Positions 30,172-40,259 are shown, numbered from the stretch's first letter. The stretch is 64,000 nucleotides of DNA from Porphyrobacter sp. (GCA_027533455.1 JAPZUC010000002.1:248001-312000); one strand, 5' to 3'. Program-made: numbers and translations. The notes: generated by a model from the letters alone, not told the origin.

Positions 30172-30516
30172 ATGGCAAAGCTTTCCCTTTTCGAACGTCG
30201 CCGTCGCCGGGTCCGCACTGCGCTCCGTGCGCGTGCCGGTGGCAAGCCCCGTCTGTCGGTGCACCGCACCGGCCGTCACATCTATGCCCAGATCATTGAC
30301 GATGCGGCGGGCCGCACCGTTGCTGCTGCTTCGACGCTCGGCGCCAAGGCGAGCGGCGCCAATGTCGATGCTGCTGTCGAAGTCGGCAAGCAGATCGCCG
30401 ATGCTGCCAGGAAGGCTGGCGTGACGACTGTCGTGTTCGATCGCGGCGGTTTCCTGTTCCATGGCCGCGTCAAGGCGCTGGCCGATGCCGCCCGTGAAGG
30501 CGGGCTGGAGTTCTGA
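30172..30516 (+). CDS. rplR: 50S ribosomal protein L18
   Basis: This 114-residue 5S rRNA-binding protein has [12 protein letters not shown] motif (here [20 protein letters not shown]) and [31 protein letters not shown] at 30172 lies one base after the rplF stop. Confidence 0.97.
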   Translation: MAKLSLFERRRRRVRTALRARAGGKPRLSVHRTGRHIYAQIIDDAAGRTVAAASTLGAKASGANVDAAVEVGKQIADAARKAGVTTVVFDRGGFLFHGRVKALADAAREGGLEF

Positions 30517-30518
30517 TC

Positions 30519-31223
30519 ATGGCTGACGAAAACACCATCGAGACCCCCGAGGTCGCGGTCGAAGCCGGCGACGCCGGCGACAACCAGAGCCGTCGTGGTC
30601 GTGGCCGTGGCGGCAACCGCGAAGGCGGTGATCGCGGGCGCGGTCGGGGCGGTCGCGACGACCGTCGCGGCGGCAAGCAGGAAGAAGATGACGGCATCAT
30701 CGAGAAGCTGGTGCACATCAACCGCGTTTCGAAGACCGTGAAGGGCGGTAAGCGCTTCGGCTTTGCTGCGCTGGTCGTGGTCGGTGACGGCCAGGGCCGC
30801 GTCGGCTTTGGTCACGGCAAGGCTCGGGAAGTGCCGGAAGCGATCACCAAGGCGACCGCTTCGGCTCGCAAGAAGATGATCCGCGTACCGCTGAAGGAAG
30901 GCCGCACTCTGCACCATGACGGTAATGGCCGTTTCGGTGCCGGTAAGGTGACCGTCCGTACCGCGCCTCCGGGTACCGGCATCATTGCTGGTGGTCCGAT
31001 GCGCGCCGTGTTCGAGAGCCTCGGCGTTGCCGACGTGGTGACCAAGTCGGTCGGCACCTCGAACCCCTACAACATGATCCGCGCCACCTTCGACGCGCTG
31101 TCCGAGCAGACTTCGCCGAAGTCGGTCGCTCAGCGTCGTGGCAAGAAGGTTGCTGACCTGTTGGGTCGGGGCGGAGCGAGCGCAGCCGAGGCGGAAGCCG
31201 AAGCTACGGCGATTGCGGAGTAA
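30519..31223 (+). CDS. rpsE: 30S ribosomal protein S5 with an Arg-Gly-rich N-terminal extension
   Basis: The core (from about residue 60: [45 protein letters not shown]...) is normal S5, needed for decoding accuracy and mRNA unwinding. Before it lies an acidic stretch (residues 1-22) and an RGG-type segment (about 25-53, [21 protein letters not shown]). This makes the protein 234 residues, about 65 more than in E. coli. Such a tail is likely disordered and RNA-binding. Confidence 0.97.
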   Translation: MADENTIETPEVAVEAGDAGDNQSRRGRGRGGNREGGDRGRGRGGRDDRRGGKQEEDDGIIEKLVHINRVSKTVKGGKRFGFAALVVVGDGQGRVGFGHGKAREVPEAITKATASARKKMIRVPLKEGRTLHHDGNGRFGAGKVTVRTAPPGTGIIAGGPMRAVFESLGVADVVTKSVGTSNPYNMIRATFDALSEQTSPKSVAQRRGKKVADLLGRGGASAAEAEAEATAIAE

Positions 31224-31229
31224 TCCCAG

Positions 31230-31406
31230 ATGGCTACCATCAAGATCAAGCAGATCGGTTCGCCGATCCGTCGCCCAGAGAGCCAGCGCAAGATCCTCAT
31301 CGGTCTTGGGCTGAACAAGATGCACAAGATCGTCGAACGTCAGGACACCCCAGAGGTGCGCGGCGCGATCGCAAAGATCCCGCATCTGGTCCAGGTGATC
31401 GACTAA
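31230..31406 (+). CDS. rpmD: 50S ribosomal protein L30
   Basis: This is a 58-residue protein, [20 protein letters not shown] and [16 protein letters not shown] at its ends, in the normal place between rpsE and rplO. The ATG is at 31230 and TAA at 31404-31406. Confidence 0.97.
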   Translation: MATIKIKQIGSPIRRPESQRKILIGLGLNKMHKIVERQDTPEVRGAIAKIPHLVQVID

Positions 31407-31417
31407 TCAATCGGCAG

Positions 31418-31435
31418 GCCCCGCTTCGGCGGGGC
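31418..31435 (+). other. UUCG-capped stem-loop after rpmD
   Basis: GCCCCGC-TTCG-GCGGGGC is a perfect 7-bp stem with a UUCG loop, followed by TTTCC. It resembles the elements after rpsJ and rpoA and may act as a weak terminator or processing barrier before rplO. Confidence 0.6.
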
Positions 31436-31479
31436 TTTCCATCTATCAGCGCGATAAAAGCGAAAGCGAGTGCACGACT

Positions 31480-32004
31480 ATGAAACTGAATGACATCCGC
31501 GACAACGCCGGTGCCCGCAAGGGCCGCATGCGTGTCGGCCGTGGTATCGGCTCTGGCAAGGGCAAGACCTCTGCTCGCGGCCAGAAGGGCCAGAAGGCTC
31601 GTTCGGGCGTTGCCATCAAGGGCTTCGAGGGCGGCCAGATGCCGCTCCACATGCGTCTTCCGAAGCGCGGCTTCAACAATCCGTTCGGCAAGGACTTTGC
31701 CGAAGTGAACATCGGTATGGTCCAGAAGTTCATCGACGCGGGCAAGCTCGACGCCAAGGCAACCATCACCGAGGAAGCGCTGCGCGCTGCCGGTCTGGTT
31801 CGCGGCGGCAAGGATGGCGTGCGTCTTCTTGGGAAGGGTGAGATCACCGCCAAGGTGACATTCGCCGTGACCGGTGCGACCAATGGCGCGATTGCTGCAG
31901 TCGAAAAGGCCGGCGGCAAGGTGGATGTGGCTCCCGAGCCGACCCCCGAGCACGAGAAGAAGCTCGCCCGCCGCGACGCGAACAAGGCAGCCAAGGCCAA
32001 GTAA
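31480..32004 (+). CDS. rplO: 50S ribosomal protein L15
   Basis: This 174-residue protein has [43 protein letters not shown] and [19 protein letters not shown]. The Lys/Ala-rich C-terminal tail is longer than in E. coli. Confidence 0.97.
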   Translation: MKLNDIRDNAGARKGRMRVGRGIGSGKGKTSARGQKGQKARSGVAIKGFEGGQMPLHMRLPKRGFNNPFGKDFAEVNIGMVQKFIDAGKLDAKATITEEALRAAGLVRGGKDGVRLLGKGEITAKVTFAVTGATNGAIAAVEKAGGKVDVAPEPTPEHEKKLARRDANKAAKAK

Positions 32005-32019
32005 TCGACAAAAGGTGGT

Positions 32020-32048
32020 GCGCGGGGGTTCGACAAGAGCCCCCGCGC
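32020..32048 (+). terminator. Possible partial terminator between rplO and secY
   Basis: GCGCGGGGG (32020-32028) and CCCCCGCGC (32040-32048) form a perfect 9-bp stem. It is followed by TCCCTATTTACC, a weak U-tract, so attenuation is more likely than full termination before secY. Confidence 0.5.
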
Positions 32049-32192
32049 TCCCTATTTACCCTCTCGCGCGCCGGACCGGCTCTCCCGATGCAGGGCCAGC
32101 GGTTACCACTGGGGCGCGCTGACGAGGGTGCGAGGGTGGTTCGTTGATGGGACCAGCCACACCGCACCGCGAGCTAGGATCGACAGAACGAC

Positions 32193-33539
32193 ATGGCATC
32201 ACGCGCCGATAACATCGCGAGCAACCTGAACCTCGGCAACTTTGCCAAGGCCACCGAGCTCAAGCAGCGCATCTCGTTCACCATTGGTGCGCTGATTGTT
32301 TTCCGCTTTCTGAGCTTCGTGCCGCTGCCGGGGATCGATCCGGTCGCGCTGGCCGAGTTCAACAGCCGCGCATCGGGCACGATCCTTGACCTGTTCAACA
32401 CCTTCTCGGGCGGTGCGCTGGAGCGCATGAGTCTGATCGCGGTAGGCATCATGCCATACATCACCGCCTCGATCGTTGTGCAGATGGCATCGGCTCTTCA
32501 CCCTGCGCTTGCCGCGCTCAAGAAGGACGGTGCAAGCGGGCGACAGAAGCTCAACCAGTACACCCGCTATGGCGCGGTTCTGCTGTGCATCATTCAGGGC
32601 TATGCCGTCGCGCACAATGCCGTCGGGCAGGGCTTCGCGGTCGACACGAGCTGGTTGTTCTACGTTTCGACCATCATCAACGTGACCGGCGGTACCATGT
32701 TCCTGCTGTGGCTGGGCGAGCAGATCACCAGTCGCGGGATTGGCAACGGCGTCTCCCTGATCATCATGGCCGGGATCGTGGCGCAGTTTCCGAACTTCAT
32801 CGCGAACCTGTTCGAAGGCGGTCGGACGGGCGCAATCTCGTCGATCGTGATCATCGGCTTCATTGTCATGGTGGTTTCACTGATCCTGCTGATCGCATTC
32901 ATGGAGCGAGCGCAGCGCCGCCTGACTATCCAGTACCCCAAGCGGGCGACCGAGCGCGGGATGATGCAGGCGGAGCGTTCCTATCTTCCGCTCAAGATCA
33001 ACACCGCGGGCGTGATCCCTCCGATCTTCGCCAGTTCGCTGCTGCTGCTGCCGCTGACGGTGACGCAGCTTGTGGGCGGTTCGATCGAATCCACCAGCAC
33101 GACCTACTCGGTGCTGCAGACCATGAACCAGTACCTCCAGCACGGCCAGCCGCTCTACATGAGCCTCTATGCCATCGGCATCGTGTTCTTCTGCTTCTTC
33201 TACACTGCGGTTGTCTTCAATCCGGAAGAGACGGCAGAGAACCTGAAGAAGAATGGCGGTTCGATCCCGGGCATCCGTCCCGGCAAGCGCACGTCTGACT
33301 ATCTCGAATATGTGCTCACGCGCATCACGGTTATCGGTGCAGCCTATCTGACGCTTGTCTGCGTGCTGCCCGAATACATGATCGCACAGACCGGCGTTCC
33401 GCTGTTCCTTGGCGGCACCTCGCTGCTGATCGTCGTGAACGTGACGGTTGACACCATCAGCCAGATCCAGTCGCACCTGCTTGCGCTGCAATATGGCGAT
33501 CTCATCAAGAAAGCGAAGCTGAAGGGGCGGATGCGCTGA
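32193..33539 (+). CDS. secY: Protein translocase subunit SecY
   Basis: This 448-residue, ten-helix channel subunit of the SecYEG inner-membrane translocon has the plug region PGIDPVALAEF, IMPYITASIVVQM, GNGVSLIIMAGI and the cytosolic loop PKRATERGMMQAERSYLPLKINTAGVIPPIFASS. It is the standard last membrane gene of the spc operon and is followed by adk. Confidence 0.98.
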   Translation: MASRADNIASNLNLGNFAKATELKQRISFTIGALIVFRFLSFVPLPGIDPVALAEFNSRASGTILDLFNTFSGGALERMSLIAVGIMPYITASIVVQMASALHPALAALKKDGASGRQKLNQYTRYGAVLLCIIQGYAVAHNAVGQGFAVDTSWLFYVSTIINVTGGTMFLLWLGEQITSRGIGNGVSLIIMAGIVAQFPNFIANLFEGGRTGAISSIVIIGFIVMVVSLILLIAFMERAQRRLTIQYPKRATERGMMQAERSYLPLKINTAGVIPPIFASSLLLLPLTVTQLVGGSIESTSTTYSVLQTMNQYLQHGQPLYMSLYAIGIVFFCFFYTAVVFNPEETAENLKKNGGSIPGIRPGKRTSDYLEYVLTRITVIGAAYLTLVCVLPEYMIAQTGVPLFLGGTSLLIVVNVTVDTISQIQSHLLALQYGDLIKKAKLKGRMR

Positions 33540-33641
33540 TATCCGACGTTAGTCGGCTTGACGCGAACCCTTGCTTGGTTGAACCCACTTGTCTGAAAAT
33601 GCGCGCCGGGCGTTAGAACCTGGCGAAATGGGGGACGGATC

Positions 33642-34289
33642 GTGAACATTATTCTTCTAGGCCCTCCCGGTGCTGGCAAGGGAACCCAAAGTGCTGGTCT
33701 GGTCGAGCGGCACGGAATGCGCCAGCTTTCGACCGGCGACATGCTGCGAGCGGCCGTCAAGGCGGGTACCCCAGTGGGCCTGCGCGCCAAGGAAGTCATG
33801 GAGCGCGGCGAGCTCGTCTCCGACGAGATCGTCTCTGATCTTATCGATGCTGAACTTGCTGCGATGTCGCCCGACACGGGCGCGATCTTCGATGGCTATC
33901 CCCGCACGGCGGCTCAGGCCGATGCGCTCGACGCGATCCTGGCAAAGAATGGCCGCGTTCTCGACCATGTGATCGAGCTTGAGGTTAACGAGGATGCGCT
34001 GGTGGAGCGTATCACGGGCCGGTTCTCCTGCGGCAACTGCGGCGCGCTCTATCACGATACCGCCAACCCGCCCTCGATGGCGGGCGTGTGCGACACCTGC
34101 GGCAGCACCGAATTCAAGCGCCGTCCCGATGACAATGAGGAAACGGTGCGCACGCGCATGGCCGAGTACCGCGCGAAGACCGCGCCGATCCTGCCGGGCT
34201 ACGAGGCACGCGGGATCGTGACGCGGATCGACGGCATGGCCGCGATCGACACTGTCGCGGGCGAGATCGACGCGATCCTCGCAAGCTGA
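33642..34289 (+). CDS. adk: Adenylate kinase with zinc-type lid
   Basis: This 215-residue enzyme interconverts ATP + AMP and 2 ADP. The P-loop GPPGAGKGTQ is at residues 7-16 and the AMP-binding DGYPRTAAQ near 85. The lid carries four cysteines as CGNC...CDTC (about residues 129-152), the structural zinc site found in many bacteria but not in E. coli. Confidence 0.97.
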   Translation: MNIILLGPPGAGKGTQSAGLVERHGMRQLSTGDMLRAAVKAGTPVGLRAKEVMERGELVSDEIVSDLIDAELAAMSPDTGAIFDGYPRTAAQADALDAILAKNGRVLDHVIELEVNEDALVERITGRFSCGNCGALYHDTANPPSMAGVCDTCGSTEFKRRPDDNEETVRTRMAEYRAKTAPILPGYEARGIVTRIDGMAAIDTVAGEIDAILAS

Positions 34290-34360
34290 TTGCAGCACGC
34301 TTGCGCAGGCGCGGCTTTTGTCGCAGCCTCGCTTGCGTGACCGCACGGGAGGGTCTTGCC

Positions 34361-35209
34361 ATGAAGCTTTCGACAGCCGCGCGAGTTTGGGCGCTTGGTT
34401 TGAGCGCGGTCGCCGTCTCGCTGCCTGCATCCGCCGAGGTTACCCGCAGCACCGACGATAGCTTTGTGTCGCGCAACGAGGTCGTGGTCGAAGCGACGCC
34501 GAAGGACGTCTGGCTGGCGCTGATCAATCCCGCAATCTGGTGGCAATCAGCACACACATGGTCGGGCGATGCCAAGAACCTAACTTTGGTGCCGCAGGCC
34601 GGGGGATGCTTTTGCGAGACCATCCCTGAAGTTGATGAGCCTGGACGATTCACCCTTCAGGGCAGCGTCGAGCATATGCGCGTGGTGCAAGCCTATCCGG
34701 AAGCGGCGTTGCGGATGGTCGGCAGCCTTGGCCCGCTCCAGAGCGAGCCTGTGACGGGGGTGCTGACGATCGTGATCAGCAAAGTGGCCAAGGGCACGCG
34801 CATCGTGTTCGAGTATAATGTCGGCGGACCGATGCGTTACGAGATCCCGGTGATTTCCAAAGCGGTTGATGGCGTAATGTCGGCGCAGATCGCGACGCTT
34901 GCCAAGCCGCTTGGGGTTGTTGCCGAGCCTCGGACTCCGGTTCCGCCTCCGGCGCCCGAAGCCCCGGCAGCCGAGCCGCCGATGGATAAGCCTGCCGCAG
35001 CAGGGAAGGGTGCGGTGAAGCTTGCGCCTGCCGCCGCGCCTGACAAAGCCGCTGCGCCTGCGACTACGCCCGCCAAATCTGCGGTGCCGGCGCCTGAGAT
35101 TGCTACGCCTGCTAGTGCGACGCCGGCTAAACCGGAGCCTAAACCCAAACCGGAGGCGCCCTCGGTTGAAGATGCGTTCAGCGATCTCGGAGACAAGCCA
35201 GAGGGCTAA
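34361..35209 (+). CDS. Secreted SRPBCC/START-like protein with Pro/Ala-rich tail
   Basis: This 282-residue protein has a signal peptide (MKLSTAARVWALGLSAVAVSLPASAEV), then an SRPBCC-type ligand-binding fold (residues about 35-190: SRNEVVVEATPKDVWLALINPAIWW...TGVLTIVISKVAKGTRIVFEYNVGG). A disordered Pro/Ala/Lys tail follows (from about 195). The ligand is unknown. A good GGGAGGG lies before ATG 34361. The gene interrupts the usual adk-rpsM adjacency. Confidence 0.78.
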   Translation: MKLSTAARVWALGLSAVAVSLPASAEVTRSTDDSFVSRNEVVVEATPKDVWLALINPAIWWQSAHTWSGDAKNLTLVPQAGGCFCETIPEVDEPGRFTLQGSVEHMRVVQAYPEAALRMVGSLGPLQSEPVTGVLTIVISKVAKGTRIVFEYNVGGPMRYEIPVISKAVDGVMSAQIATLAKPLGVVAEPRTPVPPPAPEAPAAEPPMDKPAAAGKGAVKLAPAAAPDKAAAPATTPAKSAVPAPEIATPASATPAKPEPKPKPEAPSVEDAFSDLGDKPEG

Positions 35210-35518
35210 GTCCTTTGGCCGGACCAGACATTGCGCGCCATGTTATCTGCTTGAACCGCGCAGAGGTTTCGCCCGACCGAAAAGCGAGGGGTATGGCGGT
35301 TGACGCCGTATCCGAATCAGCCTATGCGCGCCCCTCATTCGACATGTTCGAAGCAAGTTCGGCAGGCATCGCCCTTGCGCGTGCCGACCGGACTTTTTGC
35401 CGTTTGTGATCTGGCCACAGGCCTTTCATGGCGGCGATCGTACACGAGAATGAATGAGCGTTGAGATAGGGGTGGCCCCGTAAAGGCCGTAAAGCCTCTG
35501 TGGAGCATGGAGAAATAA
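35210..35518. other. Gap before rpsM, no gene seen
   Basis: No reading frame here has support. It holds a candidate promoter at 35301-35329 and otherwise the leader of the rpsM-rpsK-rpoA-rplQ transcript. Confidence 0.5.
35301..35329 (+). promoter_or_regulatory. Candidate sigma-70-type promoter for the alpha operon
   Basis: TTGACG (35301-35306), a 17-bp spacer and TATGCG (35324-35329) precede rpsM by about 190 bp. Together with the non-ribosomal gene inserted upstream, this suggests a separate promoter for the alpha operon. Confidence 0.45.
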
Positions 35519-35887
35519 GTGGCTCGTATTGCCGGGGTCAATATCCCCACCAACAAGCGCGTGATCATCGCGCTCACCTACATTCACGGGATCGGTCGTA
35601 CGACCGCCGTCCAGATCGCTGACAAGCTCGGTATCGCGCACTCGGCGCGCGTGCAAGACCTCTCCGATGAAGAGATCCTGCGCATCCGCGAAACCATCGA
35701 TGCCGATTTCACCGTGGAAGGCGACCTTCGCCGCAACACCGCGATGAACATCAAGCGTCTGATGGATCTGCGTGCCTATCGCGGCCTGCGTCACCGTAGC
35801 GGTCTGCCCGTTCGTGGTCAGCGCACTCACACCAACGCCCGCACCCGCAAGGGCAAGGCCAAGCCCATCGCGGGCAAGAAGAAGTAA
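35519..35887 (+). CDS. rpsM: 30S ribosomal protein S13
   Basis: This 122-residue head protein has [29 protein letters not shown] and [26 protein letters not shown]. The start codon is GTG, preceded by GGAGAAATAA, with no ATG alternative that keeps the conserved N-terminus. Confidence 0.98.
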   Translation: MARIAGVNIPTNKRVIIALTYIHGIGRTTAVQIADKLGIAHSARVQDLSDEEILRIRETIDADFTVEGDLRRNTAMNIKRLMDLRAYRGLRHRSGLPVRGQRTHTNARTRKGKAKPIAGKKK

Positions 35888-35943
35888 GCTGGAACTCAGG
35901 CTTCCACGCTTTTTCCTTCTGACGAGCTAGAGGAATTCAAACA

Positions 35944-36333
35944 ATGGCACGCGAACCAGGCCGTATCCGGCGCCGTGACAAGAAGAACATCACCAGCGGC
36001 GTTGCACATATCAACGCCAGCTTCAACAACACCATGATCACCATCACCGACGCGCAGGGCAATGCCATTTCGTGGTCGTCTGCCGGCATGATGGGCTTTA
36101 AGGGTAGCCGCAAGTCGACTCCCTATGCAGCGCAGGTTGCTGCCGATGACGCAGGCAAGAAGGCTGCCGAACACGGTGTGCGCACCCTCGAAGTCGAAGT
36201 GAAGGGCCCGGGTTCGGGCCGCGAAAGCGCGCTGCGGGGTCTTGCAGCCGTGGGCTTCAACATTACCTCGATCCGCGACGTTACTCCGATCCCGCACAAC
36301 GGGGTCCGCCCGTCCAAGCGTCGCCGCGTCTGA
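35944..36333 (+). CDS. rpsK: 30S ribosomal protein S11
   Basis: This 129-residue platform protein has [34 protein letters not shown] and [18 protein letters not shown]. It lies in the normal alpha-operon order. Confidence 0.98.
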   Translation: MAREPGRIRRRDKKNITSGVAHINASFNNTMITITDAQGNAISWSSAGMMGFKGSRKSTPYAAQVAADDAGKKAAEHGVRTLEVEVKGPGSGRESALRGLAAVGFNITSIRDVTPIPHNGVRPSKRRRV

Positions 36334-36458
36334 TCCGCCGGGAAGGCGTGGGCGCAAGGCGCCTTCGCCTCCCGATTGGGTCTGATGCCGCGCCGCCGCG
36401 CCCCCGCATCAGGCCCACCCAAGTTTGAACCGCCCGAAAGGCGAATAAGGGGAAATCC

Positions 36459-37514
36459 ATGTCCGTCAACACCAAGAACTGGCAGGAACTCAAGAAACCC
36501 AACTCCCTGGAAATCAAGGATGGCGGCGATCGTCAGCGCAAAGCGACTTTCGTGGCCGAGCCGCTCGAGCGGGGCTTCGGCCTGACGCTCGGCAACGCGC
36601 TGCGCCGTGTGCTGCTTTCGAGCCTCCAGGGCGCTGCGATCACGTCGATCAAGATTGAAAACGTGCTGCACGAATTCTCCTCGCTTGCGGGCGTGCGTGA
36701 AGATGTGACCGACATCGTGCTCAACGTGAAGCAGATCGCGCTGAAGATGGAAGGCGAGGGTCCGAAGCGGCTCCAGCTTTCGGCCACCGGCCCGGGCTCC
36801 GTCACTGCCGGTGACATCGCTGTGACCGGCGATATCGAGGTGAAGAACAAGGATCTTGTGATCTGTCACCTCGATGAAGGCGCGACGCTCAACATGGAGC
36901 TGACCGCTGATACCGGGAAGGGCTACTCGCCTGCCGTGCAGAACCGCCCGGTCGATGCGCCGATCGGTCTGATCCCGGTCGACTCGCTCTATTCGCCTGT
37001 GCGTCAGGTGAGCTACAAGGTCGAGAACGCCCGCGTCGGGCAGGAACTCGATTACGACAAGCTCTCGCTCACCGTCGAGACCGATGGCACCGTCACCCCG
37101 GAAGACGCCGTGGCCTATGCCGCGCGCATCCTCCAGGACCAGCTGACCCTGTTCGTCCACTTCGAAGACGGCATCCCGCAGCCGGTCGGCCAGATGATCG
37201 GCCACGCCGTGCAGCCGGAAGAAAGCGACGCGAACCAGCTCAACCGTTACCTTCTCAAGAAGGTCGACGAGCTGGAACTGTCGGTGCGTTCGGCCAACTG
37301 CCTCAAGAACGACAACATCATTTATATCGGCGATCTGGTCCAGAAGACCGAAGCCGAGATGCTGCGTACGCCGAACTTCGGCCGCAAGTCGCTCAACGAG
37401 ATCAAGGAAGTGCTCTCGAGCATGGGCCTTCGCCTCGGGATGGACATCCCGGGCTGGCCGCCTGAGAACATCGAGGAAATGGCCAAGAAGCTCGAGCAAG
37501 AACTTCTTGGTTGA
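36459..37514 (+). CDS. rpoA: DNA-directed RNA polymerase subunit alpha
   Basis: This 351-residue subunit has the N-terminal assembly domain ([39 protein letters not shown]) and the C-terminal promoter/activator-binding domain ([53 protein letters not shown]). Confidence 0.98.
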   Translation: MSVNTKNWQELKKPNSLEIKDGGDRQRKATFVAEPLERGFGLTLGNALRRVLLSSLQGAAITSIKIENVLHEFSSLAGVREDVTDIVLNVKQIALKMEGEGPKRLQLSATGPGSVTAGDIAVTGDIEVKNKDLVICHLDEGATLNMELTADTGKGYSPAVQNRPVDAPIGLIPVDSLYSPVRQVSYKVENARVGQELDYDKLSLTVETDGTVTPEDAVAYAARILQDQLTLFVHFEDGIPQPVGQMIGHAVQPEESDANQLNRYLLKKVDELELSVRSANCLKNDNIIYIGDLVQKTEAEMLRTPNFGRKSLNEIKEVLSSMGLRLGMDIPGWPPENIEEMAKKLEQELLG

Positions 37515-37526
37515 TGGATTCGGCGG

Positions 37527-37546
37527 GCCCCTGCGAAAGCGGGGGC
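37527..37546 (+). other. GAAA-capped stem-loop after rpoA
   Basis: GCCCCTGC-GAAA-GCGGGGGC is an 8-bp stem with one G-U pair and a GNRA tetraloop. It is followed by TCTCC, not a U-run. Like the loops after rpsJ and rpmD, it may be a processing or attenuation element. Confidence 0.6.
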
Positions 37547-37631
37547 TCTCCATTCGGGCATAGGTGGCGGCCCTGACAGTCACCAGCACTGGGGTACCTG
37601 AAACGGCCCCTTTTCGAACGGAGTAAGAATA

Positions 37632-38051
37632 ATGCGTCATGGTATTTCGGGCCGCAAGCTTGGCCGCAAGACCGGCCACCGCCACGCCCTGCTGCGCAAC
37701 CTTGCGTCGGCTCTGATCAAGCACGAACAGATCACCACCACGCTGCCCAAGGCGAAGGAACTGCGTCCCTATGTAGAAAAGCTGATCACGCTGGCAAAGC
37801 GTGGCGGCCTTTCAAACCGTCGTCTCGCCATGAGCCGTCTGGGTGACGAAGTGCAGCTCAAGAAGCTCTTCGAAGTGCTTGCCGAGCGTTACTCGGACCG
37901 CGATGGCGGTTACACTCGCGTCCTGCGCGCCGGTGTTCGGGCCGGTGACGCCGTGCAGATGGCGATCATCGAATTCGTCGACCGCGACGAAGCTGCCAAG
38001 GGTCAGGATTCGGGCCCGGTGCAGTCGGAAGACGAATACGAAGACGCGTAA
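37632..38051 (+). CDS. rplQ: 50S ribosomal protein L17
   Basis: This 139-residue protein starts [46 protein letters not shown] and has an acidic tail. It is the last gene of the alpha operon and is followed by a terminator. Confidence 0.98.
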   Translation: MRHGISGRKLGRKTGHRHALLRNLASALIKHEQITTTLPKAKELRPYVEKLITLAKRGGLSNRRLAMSRLGDEVQLKKLFEVLAERYSDRDGGYTRVLRAGVRAGDAVQMAIIEFVDRDEAAKGQDSGPVQSEDEYEDA

Positions 38052-38077
38052 GGCGCGCTTCCAGCACGACACAAGCG

Positions 38078-38113
38078 AAGGGCCGCGGAGAAATCCGGCG
38101 GCCCTTTTCTTTT
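38078..38113 (+). terminator. Terminator of the alpha operon after rplQ
   Basis: AAGGGCCGC pairs with GCGGCCCTT across a loop, followed by TTTCTTTT. It ends the ribosomal supercluster just before the serine hydrolase gene. Confidence 0.85.
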
Positions 38114-38139
38114 GTCCCGCGAGGGGTAGGTTGCGCACC

Positions 38140-39561
38140 ATGATCCGCACCGCTTTTGCAGCCCCCATTTTGCTTGGCTCGCTGCTCCTCGCTGTTCCCG
38201 CCGCCGCCCAGAACCAGCAGGAGGCGATCGACGCGCGCTATTCCCGTGCGCTGGCGGCGGGATACAAGGCGCTGATGCTGTGCGGGGCAATTGCCAGCGC
38301 CGAACGCAGCGGGGCGGGGGAGCGCAGCGAGGAAAGCGTCCTTGCCTATGAACTCACCGGGATCCAGCAGCCGCTCGACGCGATTGTCCCAAGCCTGCCT
38401 TACAAGATTGTCCGCTGGCCAGATGGTCGGCAGCCGATACGCTATGTGGCTGTCGATTGGGCTGACGATATGCCGCCTCGCATTGCCTTTCAGCGGAAGG
38501 GAGGCGGCTGCTCGCTTGGCCCCATCGGTCTGGACGCCGACACCATTGCGGAAGCATCACCCCCCAAGCAGCCCGAGCAGATCGTGAGCTGGCATATGCG
38601 GATTCCTGGACCTGTCACGCCGATCCTCGAAGCGGCAATTAAGGGAGCCTATGGCGCAAGGGCGCGCACAACTGCGGTGTCGGTCAATTGGGGCGAGAAT
38701 GACTGGGACTGGCGCTTTGCCGATGGATTTACGCCCTTCACTCCGCAGCGCACATGGTCAGTCGCCAAGAGCATTGCCGCGACTTTGGTCGGCGCGACAG
38801 AGCATCGCGGCGCCAATGTGATCGAGCCCAATTCCAGCCTCAGCCAGCCGCCTCCGCCGCTGCCGATCTTCTTGTGGTATAGAGGCGACTGGAGCGATCC
38901 GCGCACAGGGATCGGAATGGACCACCTCCTGCGCATGGCCTCGGGGCGCTATTCCGACACGCCGGGCAATCGCACCGATGCGCTGTATTTCGGCGGCGGG
39001 TCTGTTGACGAGACCGTGCTGCACTGGCCGCTCGTCCATCAGCCCGGCACCGTCTTCCGTTATGCCAACAACGACACGCTGACAGCGATCGAGGCGATTG
39101 CCTATTCCTTCGAGGAGCATCCCCCCGCCGAACTCTTCGCCAAGATCGGGATGCAGGACACCATTGCCGAGACCGACTGGCAGGGCGACTATGTCCTTTC
39201 TTCGCAGGTCTGGGCGAGCACGATGGATCTGATCCGCTTCGGCCAGCTTTACCTGAATGACGGCGTACTCCCCTCCGGCAAGCGCATCCTGCCGGAGGGC
39301 TGGGTCAAGTATGTCACCACCCCGAGCGGACCGCAGCCCACCACCGGTACTTTCGGCTACGGCGCGGGCTTCTGGCTGCTGAACAAGGAAGCGGGCGTGC
39401 CGACCGATACCTTTGCTGCGATCGGCAATCGCGGGCAGTATGTGGTGATCGTCCCGTCGCGTAAGGTCGTGATCGTGCGCCGGGGCGAAGATCCCGCGGG
39501 CAGCGGATTCGACATCGCCGCATTCACTCTCGATGTGCTGGCGGCGCTACCAGCTAAGTAG
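38140..39561 (+). CDS. Secreted serine hydrolase, beta-lactamase/class C family
   Basis: This 473-residue protein has a signal peptide (MIRTAFAAPILLGSLLLAVPAAAQ), a N-terminal domain of unknown type with cysteines at about 48 and 124, then a beta-lactamase-like domain. The SxxK motif is SVAK at about 207-210 and the second motif is YANND near 308. Such proteins include D-aminopeptidases, esterases and low-activity beta-lactamase relatives; the substrate cannot be told. The start at 38140 gives the signal peptide. Confidence 0.85.
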   Translation: MIRTAFAAPILLGSLLLAVPAAAQNQQEAIDARYSRALAAGYKALMLCGAIASAERSGAGERSEESVLAYELTGIQQPLDAIVPSLPYKIVRWPDGRQPIRYVAVDWADDMPPRIAFQRKGGGCSLGPIGLDADTIAEASPPKQPEQIVSWHMRIPGPVTPILEAAIKGAYGARARTTAVSVNWGENDWDWRFADGFTPFTPQRTWSVAKSIAATLVGATEHRGANVIEPNSSLSQPPPPLPIFLWYRGDWSDPRTGIGMDHLLRMASGRYSDTPGNRTDALYFGGGSVDETVLHWPLVHQPGTVFRYANNDTLTAIEAIAYSFEEHPPAELFAKIGMQDTIAETDWQGDYVLSSQVWASTMDLIRFGQLYLNDGVLPSGKRILPEGWVKYVTTPSGPQPTTGTFGYGAGFWLLNKEAGVPTDTFAAIGNRGQYVVIVPSRKVVIVRRGEDPAGSGFDIAAFTLDVLAALPAK

Positions 39562-39710
39562 CCAAACTCGACCGCGACGTTCAGCAAACGTGCCAGGGAA
39601 ATTAACAAAACCTGTCATCCCAATTCAGGCAGGCCTCACGCCGACTCGCGCAAAAGCATCTTCGAGCCCGCCAGCAATCCCGCCCGCGGTGCCACACGAG
39701 GAATGCTCCG

Positions 39711-40259
39711 ATGACCACCACGACCCCCCGGCTGGCCTCCGGCAAAATGGCCCGGCTCGCTCTCGGCGCGGTGGCTGCCACCGCCCTGACCGCAGCCTCC
39801 GTCACCCCCGCCATGGCGCGCGATCACCGTGATCGCGACGGCATCAGCGCAGGCGAAATCATCGCCGGTGCAGTGGTGATTGGCGGCATCGCGGCGCTGG
39901 CAGGGGCCTTCGACGGCGACCGTGACCGCGACCGTTATGACTACCGCGGCGAACGCTGGGACGACCGCAATTACCGGGGCGATCGCTTTGATCGCGGCGG
40001 CTGGGGTGTCAGCCCGCGCGCCGCTGTCGACCGCTGCGTGCGCGCTGCCGAGAACCAGGCGCGGCGCTTTGGCGGCTATCGCTATGCCGACGTGATCGAT
40101 GTCCGCGACATCGACCGCACCCGTGACGGCTTCCGCGTCCGCGGCCGGATCGACGTGGGTGGTGGCTGGAACCGCAATGATCGCGGCAACTTCAGCTGCC
40201 GCATCGATGGCCGGGGTGCCCCGCTCATCGACTTCAGCGGAATTCGCGGCCTTCGCTGA
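39711..40259 (+). CDS. Secreted Asp/Arg-rich protein, paralogue 1
   Basis: This 182-residue protein has a signal peptide (to about residue 36), a Gly/Ala hydrophobic segment (GEIIAGAVVIGGIAALAGAF), a charged DRDRDRYDYRGERWDD region and a C-terminal domain. The domain has cysteines in VDRCVRAAE and NFSCRIDGRG. It shares this whole architecture with the next gene. I do not recognise a function; envelope location is likely. Confidence 0.75.
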   Translation: MTTTTPRLASGKMARLALGAVAATALTAASVTPAMARDHRDRDGISAGEIIAGAVVIGGIAALAGAFDGDRDRDRYDYRGERWDDRNYRGDRFDRGGWGVSPRAAVDRCVRAAENQARRFGGYRYADVIDVRDIDRTRDGFRVRGRIDVGGGWNRNDRGNFSCRIDGRGAPLIDFSGIRGLR

